64,000 bases of DNA from Botryotinia globosa (lineage: Eukaryota > Ascomycota > Leotiomycetes > Helotiales > Sclerotiniaceae), in the NCBI GenBank assembly GCA_014898425.1, contig RCSZ01000010.1:2232001-2296000 (forward strand), written 5' to 3'. Below the pieces are notes generated by a model. The model was not told where the DNA came from, searched no databases, and worked only from the letters and a program-made list of their open reading frames with translations. A program made the position numbers and the translations under genes. How positions within the stretch are numbered: the first letter of the stretch is position 1; each line of letters begins with the position of its first letter. Shown piece by piece: positions 27,330-38,337 of the stretch.

Positions 27330-28105
27330 TTCATTAATAAATTATTAAATGCTTTATAAAACTAATCCTTTTTCCTAGATAATATAATTATTTCGATAAT
27401 ATATCTCTATCTAATTAACATACAATTTATTATAATTGCTTTTTTATTTGATGATATTCCATTTATTATATTATATTCTATTATCGACTTATTAGGATTA
27501 ATTATTCTCATTTGTTTTTATTATTCTAAATATATTATTATTATTTCGATTAATGATTTTTGTTATTTTGAGAATAGCTCTTATACTCTCTGTAATTATT
27601 ATTATTATTAAAAGAAGTTCTATATTCTAATATCTAATTGATATATTCCTAATATTAATTTTATATATCAAAGCTATATATATTACAATATTACTTTAAA
27701 GAATAGTACTACAAAGAAAGTAAGCAATAATACTATAATTTGAAGGAGAGAATAATATATAAAGGGTATAAAGACTTTTTTATATAAGAAGATTAAATAA
27801 AGGGATACTTATAAATCTTAATCAATAAAAAAGCTAAATCTTTTGATAATTAATAAATTGAATCGATTTAGTAATCTAATAGAATACTTTATAGATTTTT
27901 ATTGTTTCATAATAAATTATTTATTATTTAGATTTCGAGTATATTTTATTAATATTTTGGGATTGTAAAATGCTCTATCTCTTTTAAACATTATTATACT
28001 AGGATCTATTACTAATCTTATTTCTTCGATAGATTTGGATTACAAAAGTGAATTTCTTATTTCTATAATGTATCCTCATATAATCCTTGTAAATATTCCA
28101 ATTAT
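27330..28105. other. AT-rich interval, no gene seen
   Basis: AT-rich with TTATTATT runs and no frame over 60 codons. It becomes slightly less AT-rich before the telomere-like tract that marks the start of island 2. Confidence 0.6.
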
Positions 28106-28109
28106 ATTA

Positions 28110-28141
28110 CCCTAACCCTAACCCTATACAAAAAACCCTAA
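28110..28141 (+). repeat. Interstitial telomere-like CCCTAA tract
   Basis: CCCTAACCCTAACCCTA (28,110-28,126), and one further CCCTAA at 28,136-28,141. This is the ascomycete telomere unit (TTAGGG) in the orientation expected at the left end of a chromosome. It lies exactly at the change from AT-rich to normal composition. With fewer than four units it may be a short interstitial tract or chance. Confidence 0.6.
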
Positions 28142-28703
28142 ATATTTTGTAATATTAGTAAAATATGTAATACTAGTTGATAGGGTGTTAGAGTTGCCTC
28201 GGTCGTTTTTATCAAAGCCGACTAACTTTCTTCATTAAAAATTAAAATTTAGTAATAGAAATCGAACTCGATATTTTGTTACACAGTACCATCGATAAAT
28301 TGAATCATTTTGAATTGCTAATTGAGCAGATATATTCAGAAGAGCCCAATTACTAATGATTTGAGTGGTATTCATGTGCCGCTCAAGATGTAATAACAAA
28401 CAGTATCTGTGTGACTCGTGCCACCACTTATCCACCATAAATTGCCTCACAAGCATTGCATCTCCTTACGTCTCCTTGCTCGTCCTCACTTCTCTTCATG
28501 CCTCTACGCCCAACTCCTCCCTAGACATTATGCTCCTTGACATTCGCCCCGGATTGATATTTGGCAATGTGTATCTGGATGACCAAGGTATGATATACAA
28601 GGTATAATGAACAATGTTTTTGACTATTCGCTCCACAGCGCGTAAAGACTTAGGTGACGTTGCTTCGTGCCACTCCCTCCCATGGCGGTTCAGGTTTGAA
28701 CAA
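28142..28703. other. Island edge without assignable gene
   Basis: Normal composition from about 28,350. Two overlapping small ORFs (28,235-28,456 minus, 73 codons; 28,365-28,607 plus, 80 codons) show no domain and look like chance. It could hold the 3' UTR of the minus-strand gene that follows, or a decayed gene. Confidence 0.45.
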
Positions 28704-29553
28704 TCATGACTGCAAAACGACAGCTGCAGATGATGCGCAGGTTTCCAGCCGAATCACCGAAAGAGTGACGATTGAAGAAGTCGATTGTGGTATGGCTTTG
28801 CCATCAACACCAACAACATGACGACACTCTGACACCAGAAAATCGCAAGCTAGTTGCACATCAATGCGTCGCATATCATCGTCTCCCAACATCTCTAGAT
28901 TGTATACGTATGCATTGATAATCTCCAATTGCTTGGCTGCAACTTCAACCATTGTTTCTATTCTGCATCGTTGTAGACCTCAAAACCATCCTGTGTGTTC
29001 GCCTGCATGAAGGAAGTCCACGCAATCGTGATTTCGTTATACCTTGCGGAGCATTTGGATATTTTGCGTACTTGCGATCTCGTTGTAGGTTGTGCGAGAT
29101 GGATAGGATTGGGTCTCGTTTTGGGTTTTCGCGTCGGAGATTCGTATCTGATATAGTCTTATTGGCAGGGAAAGGGAAAGGTAGAGGTGGAAGTATGAGT
29201 GAGGCGACACGATCCGTTTTCTCGGGTTGCGATGGGTCGCTTTGAGGAGAAGATAGAGTGGATGATCTTGTATCATTTTGGGGAGAGGATGAAGATATAT
29301 TTGGCGATCGTGTTTCAGTTGTAGAAGGAGTCGGTGACATCCATGGAGATTCGAGGCCTGCGCGATGATAAAGTTCGGCTCGAGTTCGCCATTTTGGCAG
29401 TGGTGGTTGAGTATCGGAATTCAAAAGATCATGCAAACGAGAAGACAGTTGCGAACGAAAGATCCTCTGCCAAGTCGCTTTGTATTCGAGAGTCTCGGGG
29501 CGTCCTTCAGGCGAGGGCGGCGCTGTTATTGGGGATGAATTGGTTGATGACAT
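28704..29553 (-). CDS. Hypothetical protein, probable two-exon gene (or frameshifted)
   Basis: Exon 1 (29,553 to about 29,043) encodes a Pro/Ser/Thr-rich, probably disordered protein of 170 residues with a helical patch at 27-45 (YKATWQRIFRSQLSSRLHDLL). A second open frame of 84 codons (28,957 to 28,704) is helical and acidic (EVAAKQLEIINAYVYNLEML), more like a folded domain. An intron 29,042-28,958 (GTATAA donor, AATAG acceptor, 85 bp) joins them in frame to 254 codons. Alternatively the third frame between them (YNEITIAWTSFMQANTQ, then GFEVYNDAE followed by a stop) is coding and a one-base loss around 28,961 broke it. I recognise no family. It is divergent from the FHA-kinase gene. Confidence 0.5.
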
Positions 29554-30068
29554 TGCTGTAGTAGTAAATATCGTTGTAGTGGAGTACTGTGTCGATGTGG
29601 CGGCTGAGTATTATGCTCATCAATTACTACATAATGGAGATGAGTAAGAATTCAAGGGATGTAAAACGTTGCATAGTTTGCGAAATGAAGATGTATATTC
29701 TGATAACCTTTTCGTAGGCATTCCGGGCGTCAACTGATTAGATGTTAAGCCTAAGGCCACAAGCATGGATTGCGAACTCACATGACGTCGCGTTGTGGGG
29801 TAATCTTCACTTCGAGATTCGAACAAACTGTATAAACAATAGGTTTGGAAAGAATTTTGATTTTGCATTTAAATTTCGGGAAATCGAATTAAAATTGGCT
29901 CTAAACTCTGCGTTCCTCGTGAACATTGTTCGATCGCCTCTTCTTAAGCACATCTATAAGTTCGTATCAAGACCACGGCGCCTGTGATTCAACATCACGA
30001 CCTCACAAAACAAACAAAACACAAGACTAAAGTTCCGACAGCTAAAGCTACAGACAAATTTTGAAGCA
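29554..30068. promoter_or_regulatory. Divergent intergenic region upstream of the FHA-kinase gene
   Basis: About 515 bp between divergent genes, presumably containing both promoters. A CA-rich leader with AACAAACAAAACACAAG precedes the FHA-kinase ATG, typical of fungal 5' UTRs. An 82-codon minus ORF at 29,620-29,868 shows no domain. Confidence 0.5.
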
Positions 30069-31789
30069 ATGTCCCAAGCGTTGGATATCCCCAGGTCGCA
30101 ATCAATCACTGCACCAAATACTCCCGAGCCTGAATCTGAGATGATAGTTGATACTATGGAGGTGAATGGGGATTTTGCCCGATTGATTCCTCAAAATCGT
30201 TTAGCCCAGGAAGCTTTCAATGAGATTGTTTTGAGAATGAAGGATGTGAATGCAGAGTTTAGTTCTCATACAGCCAAATTCATTCATGTGGATGGTCTCA
30301 GGTCAGGGGAGCCAGTTAGCTTCAGCGAGTCGGATTCTGTCAACACAAGTACCAACACAGGTACATCACTTTGGACTGGATTTTATCGTCTCAACCTGAA
30401 TCTCCTTCCCGGTAATCCCCTCCTCGGATGGATCATTGGCACTGGGAGAGACCTTCGACCCGCTGACTTTGTCATTTGCAAACAAGGCGCGCACCATGTT
30501 CATGGGAGACATGCTCGTCTAACTTATCATGATGTATCTGGTGCTTTGCTTATTCAATCCGATAGACGCCCCATTATAATTGATGGGAAAGACGGCATCG
30601 TGAATAATAGAAAGGCATTATTGGACAAGAAGACCGGTATTACACTCGGTGATCTCTCATATGTCTTTGAATACACCAATCTGAACAAAAGTATCTACTT
30701 TGACCAACTAAATCGGTTTCGACAACAACTCCCTAATGCATCAGATTTACCTTCATTTGTTGACCCAACACCAAGTGCTAAGGACTTCATATTAAATGAC
30801 TATTTGATCAAAGACGCCTTTGCTCAGGGCTCTACTTGTTCCGTTCACATAGCAATACATCGCACGGTTGGGAGTTATCTGGTGGCGAAGAAGGTTCATC
30901 GAAACAGTAGGAACCAGCAACGTATCAACGCAGAAGTGGAGATATTGAAATCTTTCGAACCTCATGTAAGTCATCTTCATTAGGTTATAAGGACTGCAGG
31001 CTGAAAGTTTCCTAGCCCCGGATTTGTCAACTGCAAGAAGTCATATATCCTGGAAAAGATCAGAGTGTCAATCACATGGAAGTTGTGGATGAGGTTTATA
31101 TGATGTTCTCCTCAGTTGCCGAGGAGAACCTTGGCAATATTATTAAATCAGGTACAGCTTTACCGGATCAGATTCGAATCGTCATTTTCCAACAATGTAT
31201 TTCTGGTGTGGCTTTCATTCATCAGCAAGGAGTCATGCATCGCGATCTTAAACCAGCAAATATTGGGTTACTCTCTGTAGATCCACCAAAAGCTATACTT
31301 CTGGACTTTGGTGTTGCGACACGTGAATCGGAGTCGAATGATCATTATGCAGGAACGATCCCATACCTGGCACCAGAAATCATCGCTCTCAAAAATAAAA
31401 CCGCACAACGATTCTATAACATATCGGCAGATATCTGGAGTCTGGGTGTTACAGTCTTTCAATTGATCCATGGAGAATCGAGGATCTGGGAACAAATCAA
31501 CAAAAATTCATACGAACAAGCACGTTCAAGACTAGCCAATACATCTGGAGATGATGAAAAAATGAAAGATTTCAAACGGCTGGTGGGTAGAATGATGAAA
31601 TGGGAATCTCGGGAACGAATCACAGCTAGTCGGGCATTGGAAGATCGACTATTTTCGAGAGAAGAAGGGGAGAAGAGTATCAAGGAGGCAATTGATGTGG
31701 CAGGGAAACGTCGACAGTGGGAAGGAGAACGAGTCGTGGATGGGCATGGGGAAGAGGTTGATGGTGCGAAACATATTAGAGTCACTTAA
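30069..31789 (+). CDS. FHA-domain serine/threonine protein kinase
   Basis: Two exons, 30,069-30,965 and 31,016-31,789, joined by removing a 50-bp intron (donor GTAAGT, acceptor CCTAG). The frame continues as EPH/PRICQLQEV, giving 556 codons. FHA-like domain about 106-205: GTGRD at 124-128, HGRHARL at 145-151 in place of the usual S-x-x-H, then VNN. Kinase domain about 245-500: glycine-rich loop AQGSTCSVH near 252-260, VAKK with the ATP-binding Lys about 275, HRDLKPAN near 364-371 with the catalytic Asp 366, DFG near 386-388, APE near 408-410 (numbering within about ten residues). All key residues are present. An FHA module before a kinase resembles the Chk2/Rad53 layout, but there is one FHA and a divergent core, so orthology is not claimed; fungal genomes carry many such kinases. 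Confidence 0.85.
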
Positions 31790-31894
31790 CAGTTTCCGTA
31801 TTAGATGCGAGTGGACTGGATGATTGGGTCTTTTTTTGATCGGGCTTGGATTTTTTAGATTGGTTTTCCTGAACATGCTAGTCATAAATATCCC

Positions 31895-31955
31895 CTAACT
31901 ATTATTCCGAGGAGTTTGTTGGTGGTCAGCACCAGTGGTGACTATAACCCTAAGG
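31895..31955 (+). repeat. Least-mutated copy of a short palindromic dispersed motif
   Basis: Contains GTTGGTGGTCAGCACCAGTG and then ACCCTAAGGGTG. RIPped copies are at 17,685-17,750 and 18,420-18,490 (plus) and 41,385-41,450 (minus). In the last, a C-rich run that would be a polypurine tract on the other strand follows (TTCACCCCCTTAAG), so this is probably the end of an LTR family. Confidence 0.5.
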
Positions 31956-31956
31956 G

Positions 31957-32084
31957 TGTCACGTGCATGGAAACCAATAGAAGTCGTAAGCTTTACCACT
32001 ACGCCACATACGCAATCTGATCTATAAAAGGCATAATATCAGGGATTGAACCTAATAGCTTACTACTATATATATGTCCTAACA
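31957..32084 (-). repeat. tRNA-like repeat, 128-bp copy at island edge
   Basis: Read on the minus strand: starts TGTTAGGACATATATATAG, T-arm-like GGTTCAATCCC, then A-box-like TGGCGTAGTGGTAAAGC, ends CACGTGACA. This is one of the best-preserved copies. It sits exactly where island 2 gives way to the AT block. Confidence 0.7.
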
Positions 32085-33077
32085 GCGAAACTAATAGATT
32101 ATTTTATTTATTCTTTTTTTTAATATTTATTTAAATATTTTTATAATATCATTGATTTTTGTTTTAATAAAATATAGATTGGATTTTAAAGAAATATTGA
32201 ATCAAATTTAAAATTAATATAATATTTTATTGAATAATAATTGAATTGTTGTTGGTCATTCGCTTAGCATGGGAGAAGCTAAACCGAATTGGGAATAATA
32301 TTAGAATAATACTACTATATTGGAAGTTTGAGTTAATAGAATAAATAGAGTTATTATTATTGAATTGTATTATATATTCTTATATATATATATAAAAGTG
32401 GGTATTAGAAAAAGATTTGAATATAAGAATCTAAGTCATTTATTTATACTTTTTGCTGTTCCTTATATATAGATGATATAAGTTTATAATATATAAATAA
32501 TGTATTTGAAAATTCTGATTTTATAATCGATTTTATCAATTTTCTTTATTGATTTACAAACAATTTTTATAATTAAAAAAAAGGAAAAATAATATTATAT
32601 AATATTACATTTGTTATTCTATATTTGAATTAGCTCCTATATTATATTTCAATTTTTTCAAAATAATGAATTATTATTTTGAATAAAGAATTAATAAAGG
32701 ATTTCTTTTTTAATAAAGAATTCTTTATTTTTGTTATTAATTATTTACTTAATATAAAATGAACTAAATCGAATTGGGAATAGTATTAGAATAATATTAT
32801 ATTGAAAGCTTGAGTTAGTAGAATAAATAGAGTTATTATTATTGAATTGTATTATATATTTTTGTATATATATAAAAGTGAATATTAGAAAAAGATCTAA
32901 ATATAAAGATCTAAGCTATTTATTTATGCTTTTTCCTGCCTTTTATATATAGATGATATAAGTCTTTAATATGTAAATAATATATTTGAAAATTCTAATT
33001 TTGTAATTGATTTTATTAATTTTCTTTATTGATTTGTAATCAATTTTATAATAAAGAAAAAGGAAAAATAATATTGT
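32085..33077. repeat. AT-rich interval with a direct ~300-bp duplication
   Basis: 32,275-32,585 and 32,760-33,070 are direct repeats (shared AAACCGAATTGGGAATA / AAATCGAATTGGGAATA, then a common block ending AAAGGAAAAATAATATT). No coding sequence. The second unit ends at the left edge of the gypsy element. Confidence 0.65.
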
Positions 33078-35054
33078 TATCACGGCGCTAACTACGTGTC
33101 TTTGTGCCTTAGGCACGAACTATTAGTGTGCTCTTAGTATACTCTACTTTCTATAATAGAGTCTCAACCTTTTATAATATTTAGAATCCTTATAATATAA
33201 TATAAATCTTTATTCATATCCTGATAATTTGTATTATTTATTTAGAAACTATTATAATTTCATTTTAAAATATTTATTCAAATTGTACCCCGATTATTTC
33301 AATTATTTTAATTCTATTGAAATTATAATTCGATTATATTGATTAAATCTATTATCGATTTACTATATATTATAAATAACTTTGCCATTTCAGTAAAATT
33401 ATTCGATTATATTAGTTATATTTACATTAATCTATTATTGAAAACTCTATAAAGTTATTTTATAATTATAAAAGCACTTTGAAAATGATTAATTAAGTGA
33501 CTACATTTAGTTTATTTCTACAATTCCTTTTCTTGAATTATATTATTGATTTTATTAAAATTAATGTTTTTTTATTTATAAATTTATTTAATAATCCAAA
33601 TATTATATATTTTACAATTATTTAAACTATATTTATTTCGATTAAAACAATTATAATTTCATTATAAAAACAAACTATTATAGTATATACTCAAGTCAAC
33701 AAAACTCAATTGAGGATTACCGAATTATGAAATATAATTGAGATATTAAAAATTATTGTTTGTAATAATCTAAAAGCTTTATTTCAATAAAGATATTTTA
33801 TTTCCTTTGAGAAGTTTAATAGTAATAAATAAAACATTACAAAGTATTAGAATCAATATATAATATTTTATGATATAATTAATTATTATTTAATTATAAA
33901 TTACAAAAACAAATTAGAATTCTAATAGATTATATTTCTTACTAGTTTATTTTTTAATTCAATTTATACAAATAATTAAATATACTTCAATATAATTATA
34001 AATAATCTATGCGATTCTGATTTCTAGTCCTCTAGATGATATATTATGAGAAGTATTTAGAATAAATTGAATAAACAATATCAAACTTTTAATTTTTTAT
34101 AAAAAATCTTTATAGATTATAATAAATATAAGATAAGGAAGACTTTATTTAATAATTTCATTACTAAATTCAAATAGTTTGCTATTAAATATAAGAAAAC
34201 TATTAAATAATAAATTTCTAATCTTAAGCTTAAGATTTTATAAGAATTAATTGATATTTCAATTAATTATTCTAACAAATTCTTTATTGTTGATATTAAT
34301 ATATAAATAATCTAATGGTAAGATATTTTTAATAATTTAAAAGAAAAAACTTATTTCAATAATTAATATAAGAGTTAGAGTATTAATTTCAGTTACAATC
34401 AATTAAAATATTATAATAGAAAGTTAATTCTAATTACAATATTTTCTATACCAGATTTATTTGATAATTTTATATAGTTGGATATTGTTTGATAAGATTA
34501 GTATCCTTTATCTTATTATATTCAAGAATAATATCTCGATCTTAGTCTTTATCTTTATTATAAGAAATCTAGTTATATTAAAGATAATTATAATGAAAAA
34601 CAAGTCAATAATACAAAATATAATATCAATATTAATATAGGATATAACCCTTATATTAATTGTTTTTTATAATTAATTAATATCAGAGTTTTAGATTCTA
34701 TTATAATATTATCAACTCCTTATATTAAAGTTTATTTTTATTTACTAATTGTTTTTCAGTTATATTATTATATTATATTTTATTGATTTCCTTTAGCTTT
34801 ATTCAAAAACTTGATTTAAAAAAATATATTAAGGGATTTGTTTATTCGAAGAAAAGTAAAAGCTTAATTTCCTAGTTTAGTATATTAAAAGATTAATCTC
34901 GGTTTATAATTGCAAATTAAAATTCTTTATAGGAAATTTAGTTTTATAGATTAAAAAATCAATTATATTTAAAAATCTTTTGTATTTTAGAATAATGAAT
35001 AACAAATCTCTTAAAATCTTAATAGAAATCTTTTTTGTATTTAATATAATTATC

Positions 35055-35130
35055 CCATTTATTAACTTTATAAATAATGGAGCTGTAGGTTATAGTTTTA
35101 TTGATAGAAAAGTTGTTTTTAAGCTCTGAA
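35055..35130 (+). pseudogene. Gypsy protease active-site remnant
   Basis: Translates as FINNGAVGYSFIDRKV. The catalytic D-(S/T)-G has become N-N-G, changes expected from G-to-A mutation. The matching stretch of the second copy (49,691 to 49,560, minus) reads SFINNKITSYNFIDKK. Confidence 0.7.
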
Positions 35131-36078
35131 TATTTATATATTTCTTTTTCTATATTTGTTATCTATTTCTAGCTGATAGAAAGCTTTTCAATATTTTTTT
35201 TTAATATATATTTCTGGATATACAAATCAATAAATATAAAGAGATTAATTTGTTTTATATTATTATTTTATTAATTATAAATTCGATAATCTTTAGTTTT
35301 CTTTAGCTTTAATATTATAACCTTATTATTGATTAATTAATAATAATGTTCAAATTTATATTTATATATTGTTTGAGATATTGTTATTTTATTAATATTA
35401 TAATAATTATTATTTTTAATATATCTAATAATTATAAGATAATTTTATTAAAAAATAATAAAGCTATATTAATCGATCCTAAATTGCTTTTATAAAAGTT
35501 TGTTTTGAGATTAGTTTTTATAAAAAATATTATTAATAAAAACTTCAAAGTTGAATTCTTATTATTCTGAGATTAATTAGTAATCCTCGAATCTATTAAA
35601 ATTGAAACTCTAAATATCTAAAGAAACTTTAATATTATTAACCTCAAAATATTCAATAATAATCTTTATTATACTTGTTATATCAATAATAAAATAGATA
35701 TTCAAACTAAAAAAATCTTTAATTGATTATTCTTAAAATCAATTCCAGCTTAATTTATTACTAATTCTAGAAAGTATAAAAAATCATTATAAAATCAAAA
35801 TACTTTATTCTAATTATTATTATTATTATTATTAAATTCTTTAAATAAATCATTTAATACTATATAAAGTATTTATTCTGAAATATAAGATATAAAGTTC
35901 TTTATAATTAATAGTTTTATATAATTCTATAAGAATGATATTGTTTATATTATAAAAATATTTTAAAATGAATTTGATAGAATTTATAATTTATATTATA
36001 TAATAATTAAGGATTTTATTTAATTATATTAAGATTTAATAAATAATAATATTAATAAGTTTATAAAAAAGATAAATC

Positions 36079-36208
36079 TGTTAGGATATATATATAGTAG
36101 TAAGCTGTCAGGACTTCAATCCCTGATACTGTGCCTTTTGATCAGATTGTGTACATGGCTTAGTAGTAAAGCTTACGACTTCTACTGGTTGTTTCCGTGC
36201 ACGTGACA
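36079..36208 (+). repeat. tRNA-like repeat, 130-bp copy nested in gypsy pol
   Basis: Plus-strand copy with TGTTAGGATATATATATAG at the left and GTGCACGTGACA at the right. The T-arm-like hairpin (TCAGG/CCTGA) lies about 50 bp before the A-box-like TGGCTTAGTAGTAAAGC. It interrupts the gypsy RT relic, so it inserted later; its higher GC than the host element fits that. Confidence 0.75.
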
Positions 36209-36789
36209 AAATCAATCTATTCCTTTTATATTAGAGATTCAAGATAAGTTATTTTTCTAGTTTTATAATTTATACCTTGGATTTCTATTTTCTTTTATCA
36301 ATAAATTTCTATTACAATATTTATAAAATTACAAAATCGAGGTTATATTAAATAAGAAATTATTATATAATAAGAACTATTTAATATCTCTGATTGAACT
36401 TTGAATCATTTATAAATAATTTGATAATAATTTAAATAAAAGATTTATTCAAAAATCTTGTTTCTAATTAATTATTTTATTTCTTTTAGTTATTAAATTA
36501 AAGAAAAGTTTTTAGATTTGTTAAGATTATTAAGGTCTAAATAATATTATTATCAAAAATCAATACTTTCTATTATTAATTAAAAAAATCCTTAGTATTT
36601 TATATTACACTTAAATTTATATTAAGCTTAATATTATCATTGTTTTCAATAAGTTATAAATTATAGAAGGCTATAAATAGAAAACCATTTTCATTATTTA
36701 TTTCAACTTATTCGAATTATTAATAATACTTTTTAGATTTTGTAATATATTAGTCTCATTTCAAAACTATATTAATTATATTCTTTTCA

Positions 36790-37000
36790 ATCTTCTGGAT
36801 AGGATTTTCATAATATATTTGACTAATATTTTGATTTATTCTAAAAATATTATAAATTATAAAGAATATATTCGTAAGGTTATTTAGCAATTAATCAATG
36901 TTAGACTATAGATCAAAATCGATAAATACAAGTTCGAAATGAAAAGAATCAAATACTTCGATTTAATTATTATCCTAGAAGATATTAAAATATATTAAAA
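36790..37000 (+). pseudogene. Gypsy reverse transcriptase catalytic-region remnant
   Basis: The frame gives FIIYLTNILIYSKNI, then KEYIRKVI, a stop, QLINVRL, a stop, and KIDKYKFEMKRIKYF. The order is that of Ty3/gypsy RT (Y-x-D-D box, H-x-x-H-V-x-x-V, C-x-F). The YxDD box reads YLTN. The second copy has the same region on the minus strand near 47,800-47,920. Confidence 0.75.
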
Positions 37001-37806
37001 TAAATTTAGAGAAAATCAATATTATATTCAATTAGAAATTATTAATTAAATTTAAAAACCTTCAATATTTTTTCAGATTTAATAATTTTTATTAATATTT
37101 CATTTGTAATTTTTTCAAGATTATAAAATCCTTTAATTGCTTTTTTTTAAAAAAAAGATATAGGAATAGAATTCTAAATAAAAAAATACTTTTATAATAC
37201 TAAAAAATATTTTATTCTTTATTTTAATCCTTATTATATTTGATTATTATTATTATATAATTATCAAAACCAATATTTCTAATTGGGTTATGAATGATAT
37301 CCTTTTGTAATATAATAATAAAGAATATCTATACCCAATAATATATTTTTTTATTAAAATACAATATTATTAAATATAATTACAAGATTTATAATAAAGA
37401 ATTTCTAGTAATTATAAAAAATTTAAAAAAATGAAAACTGAAATTATATAATATTCAAAAATCATTCGAAATTATTATTAATTATAAAAACCTTGGATAC
37501 CTTATATTAATAAAGATGCTGAATTAATAATAAACTAAATAAACCAAGTTTTTATTAGGATTTAATTTTTGTATTATATATCGATTTGGTTATAAAATTG
37601 TTTACCTTAATATTTTGAGTTATAAAACTAAAGATTATTTAGTATATATTGATTCTAATAATAATCGAATCAAAAACTACTTATAGATAATTCTTTTAGA
37701 ATGAGTATTCGATATTATAGTATTTAAAAATATTATTTAATAAATAAATAGTAATTTAGATCTGATTATAATCCTAATAAATATAATTATTTTTAATATT
37801 AATAAA

Positions 37807-38332
37807 TGTCAGGGTCAGGGTACGAGTAAAGACTTATATTATACTATAAGGGTTCTAAGTACTATGAAAGGTTGAGGCCCTATTATAGGAAGTAGGGCAC
37901 ATTAAGGGCACGCTAATAGTTCGTACCTAAAGCATGAAGGCATGTAATTAGTGTTGTAATAATACTCCCCCCTTAGAATTTGCTTATTTCAAGCAAATTA
38001 AGGTATAAACTAACTTTGTTATTTTTCAGCAAAGTTGTAGGGAATTAATTCAACAAACTAATTTATTAATAAGTTAATTTATTGGATTAATTCTCTACAA
38101 CTTTATTGAAAAATAGTAAAGTTAGTTTGTGCCTTAGTTTGCTTAGAATAAGCAAGCTTTAAAAGAAGGATACTATTATAGTATCAATTATATACCTTTG
38201 TATTTTAGATACGAATTATTAATGTGCTCTTAATATGCCCTACTTTTTATAATAGGGCCTCAATCTTTTATAATATTTAGAACTCTTATAGTACAATATA
38301 AGTCTTTATTTGTACCCTAATAATTGTATAAT
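37807..38332. repeat. ~525-bp palindrome from two gypsy 3' ends head to head
   Basis: 37,807-38,064 read forward aligns with 38,332-38,068 read as reverse complement, arms of about 260 bp, centre near 38,066. Each arm is LTR (about 155 bp), a polypurine tract (CCCCCCCTTAG side left; AAAAGAAGG side right), and about 100 bp of interior with ACTAACTTTGTTATTTTTCA. The left edge coincides exactly with an LTR terminus (TGTC at 37,807). Arms differ by transitions; the left arm is less mutated. Confidence 0.85.
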
Positions 38333-38337
38333 ATTGT

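Larger units (their letters stand above)
33078..38332 (+). mobile_element. RIPped Ty3/gypsy element, plus strand, with rearranged 3' part
   Basis: LTRs at 33,078-33,236 and 38,174-38,332 are direct repeats. The flanking 5 bp are identical (ATTGT at 33,073-33,077 and 38,333-38,337), a target-site duplication. A purine run (AAAAGAAGGATAC) precedes the 3' LTR. The interior is heavily mutated but in gypsy order: the protease region near 35,080 reads NNGAVGYSFIDRK, where the family has D-(S/T)-G-A, and the reverse transcriptase near 36,810-36,960 reads YLTNILIYSKNI, then INVRL and KIDKYKFEMKRIKYF, where the family has YLDDILIYS. The catalytic Asp residues are gone and stops are frequent. Integrase is missing; in its place is an inverted LTR end (37,807-38,065). 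Confidence 0.85.

Noticed and set aside
29620..29868. 82-codon minus-strand ORF between the divergent genes
   Set aside because: No domain; would have to be an upstream exon without clear splice sites.
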